In this document: positions 5,482 through 5,599 of the stretch, one piece after another
How positions within the stretch are numbered: the first letter of the stretch is position 1
Layout: each line of letters starts with the position of its first letter
Assembly (NCBI GenBank): GCA_903910245.1
Contig: CAIVYX010000184.1
Coordinates: 1-5,599 of the forward strand
Source of the DNA: an uncultured Opitutia bacterium
Lineage (GTDB): Bacteria; Verrucomicrobiota; Verrucomicrobiia; Opitutales; UBA953
DNA: 5,599 nucleotides
Reading direction: 5' to 3'
The notes under the pieces: generated by a model
The model's database searches: none
The model's input: only the letters and a program-made list of their open reading frames with translations
What the model was told of the DNA's origin: nothing
Position numbers and translations under genes: made by a program

Positions 5482-5599
5482 TCACTTGGCCGGCTTGGGG
5501 TTCTCCTTGAAGAACCGGACGATTAGTTCGGTCGACCCCTTCGCATACTCGTGCCCACCGCCGTGGATCGCGGTCACCAGCGGCGCACCCTTGGTCGAG
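5482..5599 (-). CDS. Alpha/beta hydrolase, PHB depolymerase/esterase-like, C-terminal fragment
   Basis: On the minus strand a frame enters from the right edge and ends at TGA (5484-5482), giving 38 visible residues. These include APLVTAIHGGGHEYAKG and the helix STELIVRFFKENPKPAK. The pattern of a hydrophobic strand, GGGH, then a helix ending in FFKE is the C-terminus of the esterase/PHB-depolymerase branch of alpha/beta hydrolases, where that His (visible residue 16) would be the catalytic histidine. The Ser and Asp of the triad lie outside the window. With so little visible, peptidase S9-like or dienelactone-hydrolase-like enzymes cannot be excluded. The gene is convergent with the methyltransferase. 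Confidence 0.7.
   Translation of the reverse strand, partial: STKGAPLVTAIHGGGHEYAKGSTELIVRFFKENPKPAK

Noticed and set aside
5473..5502. Inverted repeat AACCCC/GGGGTT as a bidirectional terminator between methyltransferase and hydrolase
   Set aside because: The arms are six bases with an 18-base loop, one arm lies inside the hydrolase coding end, and no T run follows on either strand.
1..5599. A defence island, biosynthetic cluster or mobile element joining these genes
   Set aside because: The SNF2 helicase alone can suggest defence systems such as DISARM-like loci, but the neighbours are tatC, prenyl synthase and envelope genes; there are no nucleases, integrases, terminal repeats or CRISPR-like repeats.

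Overview
The window is GC-rich, almost fully coding bacterial DNA with chromosomal housekeeping-type genes. The gene set (bacterial SNF2 helicase, TatC, long-chain prenyl synthase, a lipoprotein with a lipobox) points to a Gram-negative-type bacterium. The general look (weak Shine-Dalgarno sites, an Ala/Pro/Asp-rich exported protein, an acidic-tailed TatC) would fit Verrucomicrobia such as Opitutae, but no marker here proves it, so treat that as a guess. There is no rRNA, tRNA, CRISPR array, transposase or phage gene.

Left block, plus strand (1-3064): the C-terminal two thirds or so of a SNF2-family helicase, cut by the window edge, then tatC, then an exported protein with a DnaJ-like double CxxC zinc hairpin. 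Each junction is TAA, four bases, ATG, so the three genes look like one transcript. A GC-rich hairpin followed by a T run (about 3093-3116) may end or attenuate it.

Middle block, plus strand (3134-4185): a trans-polyprenyl diphosphate synthase of the long-chain type, probably supplying the quinone side chain, overlapping by ATGA with a 34-codon gene for a single-pass membrane peptide. The stop codon of this small gene directly abuts the stop codon of a convergent minus-strand gene.

Right block (4186-5599): a minus-strand DUF192 lipoprotein and a plus-strand class I SAM methyltransferase diverge from a spacer of only 54 bases with a small inverted repeat. The window ends in the C-terminus of a minus-strand alpha/beta hydrolase (PHB depolymerase/esterase type), convergent with the methyltransferase.

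Functional links are loose: TatC, the exported zinc-hairpin protein, the small membrane peptide and the lipoprotein all concern the envelope, and the prenyl synthase probably feeds respiratory quinones. I see no convincing undescribed multi-gene system. The items most worth a second look are the exported zinc-hairpin protein, the coupled 34-aa membrane peptide and the acidic TatC tail.
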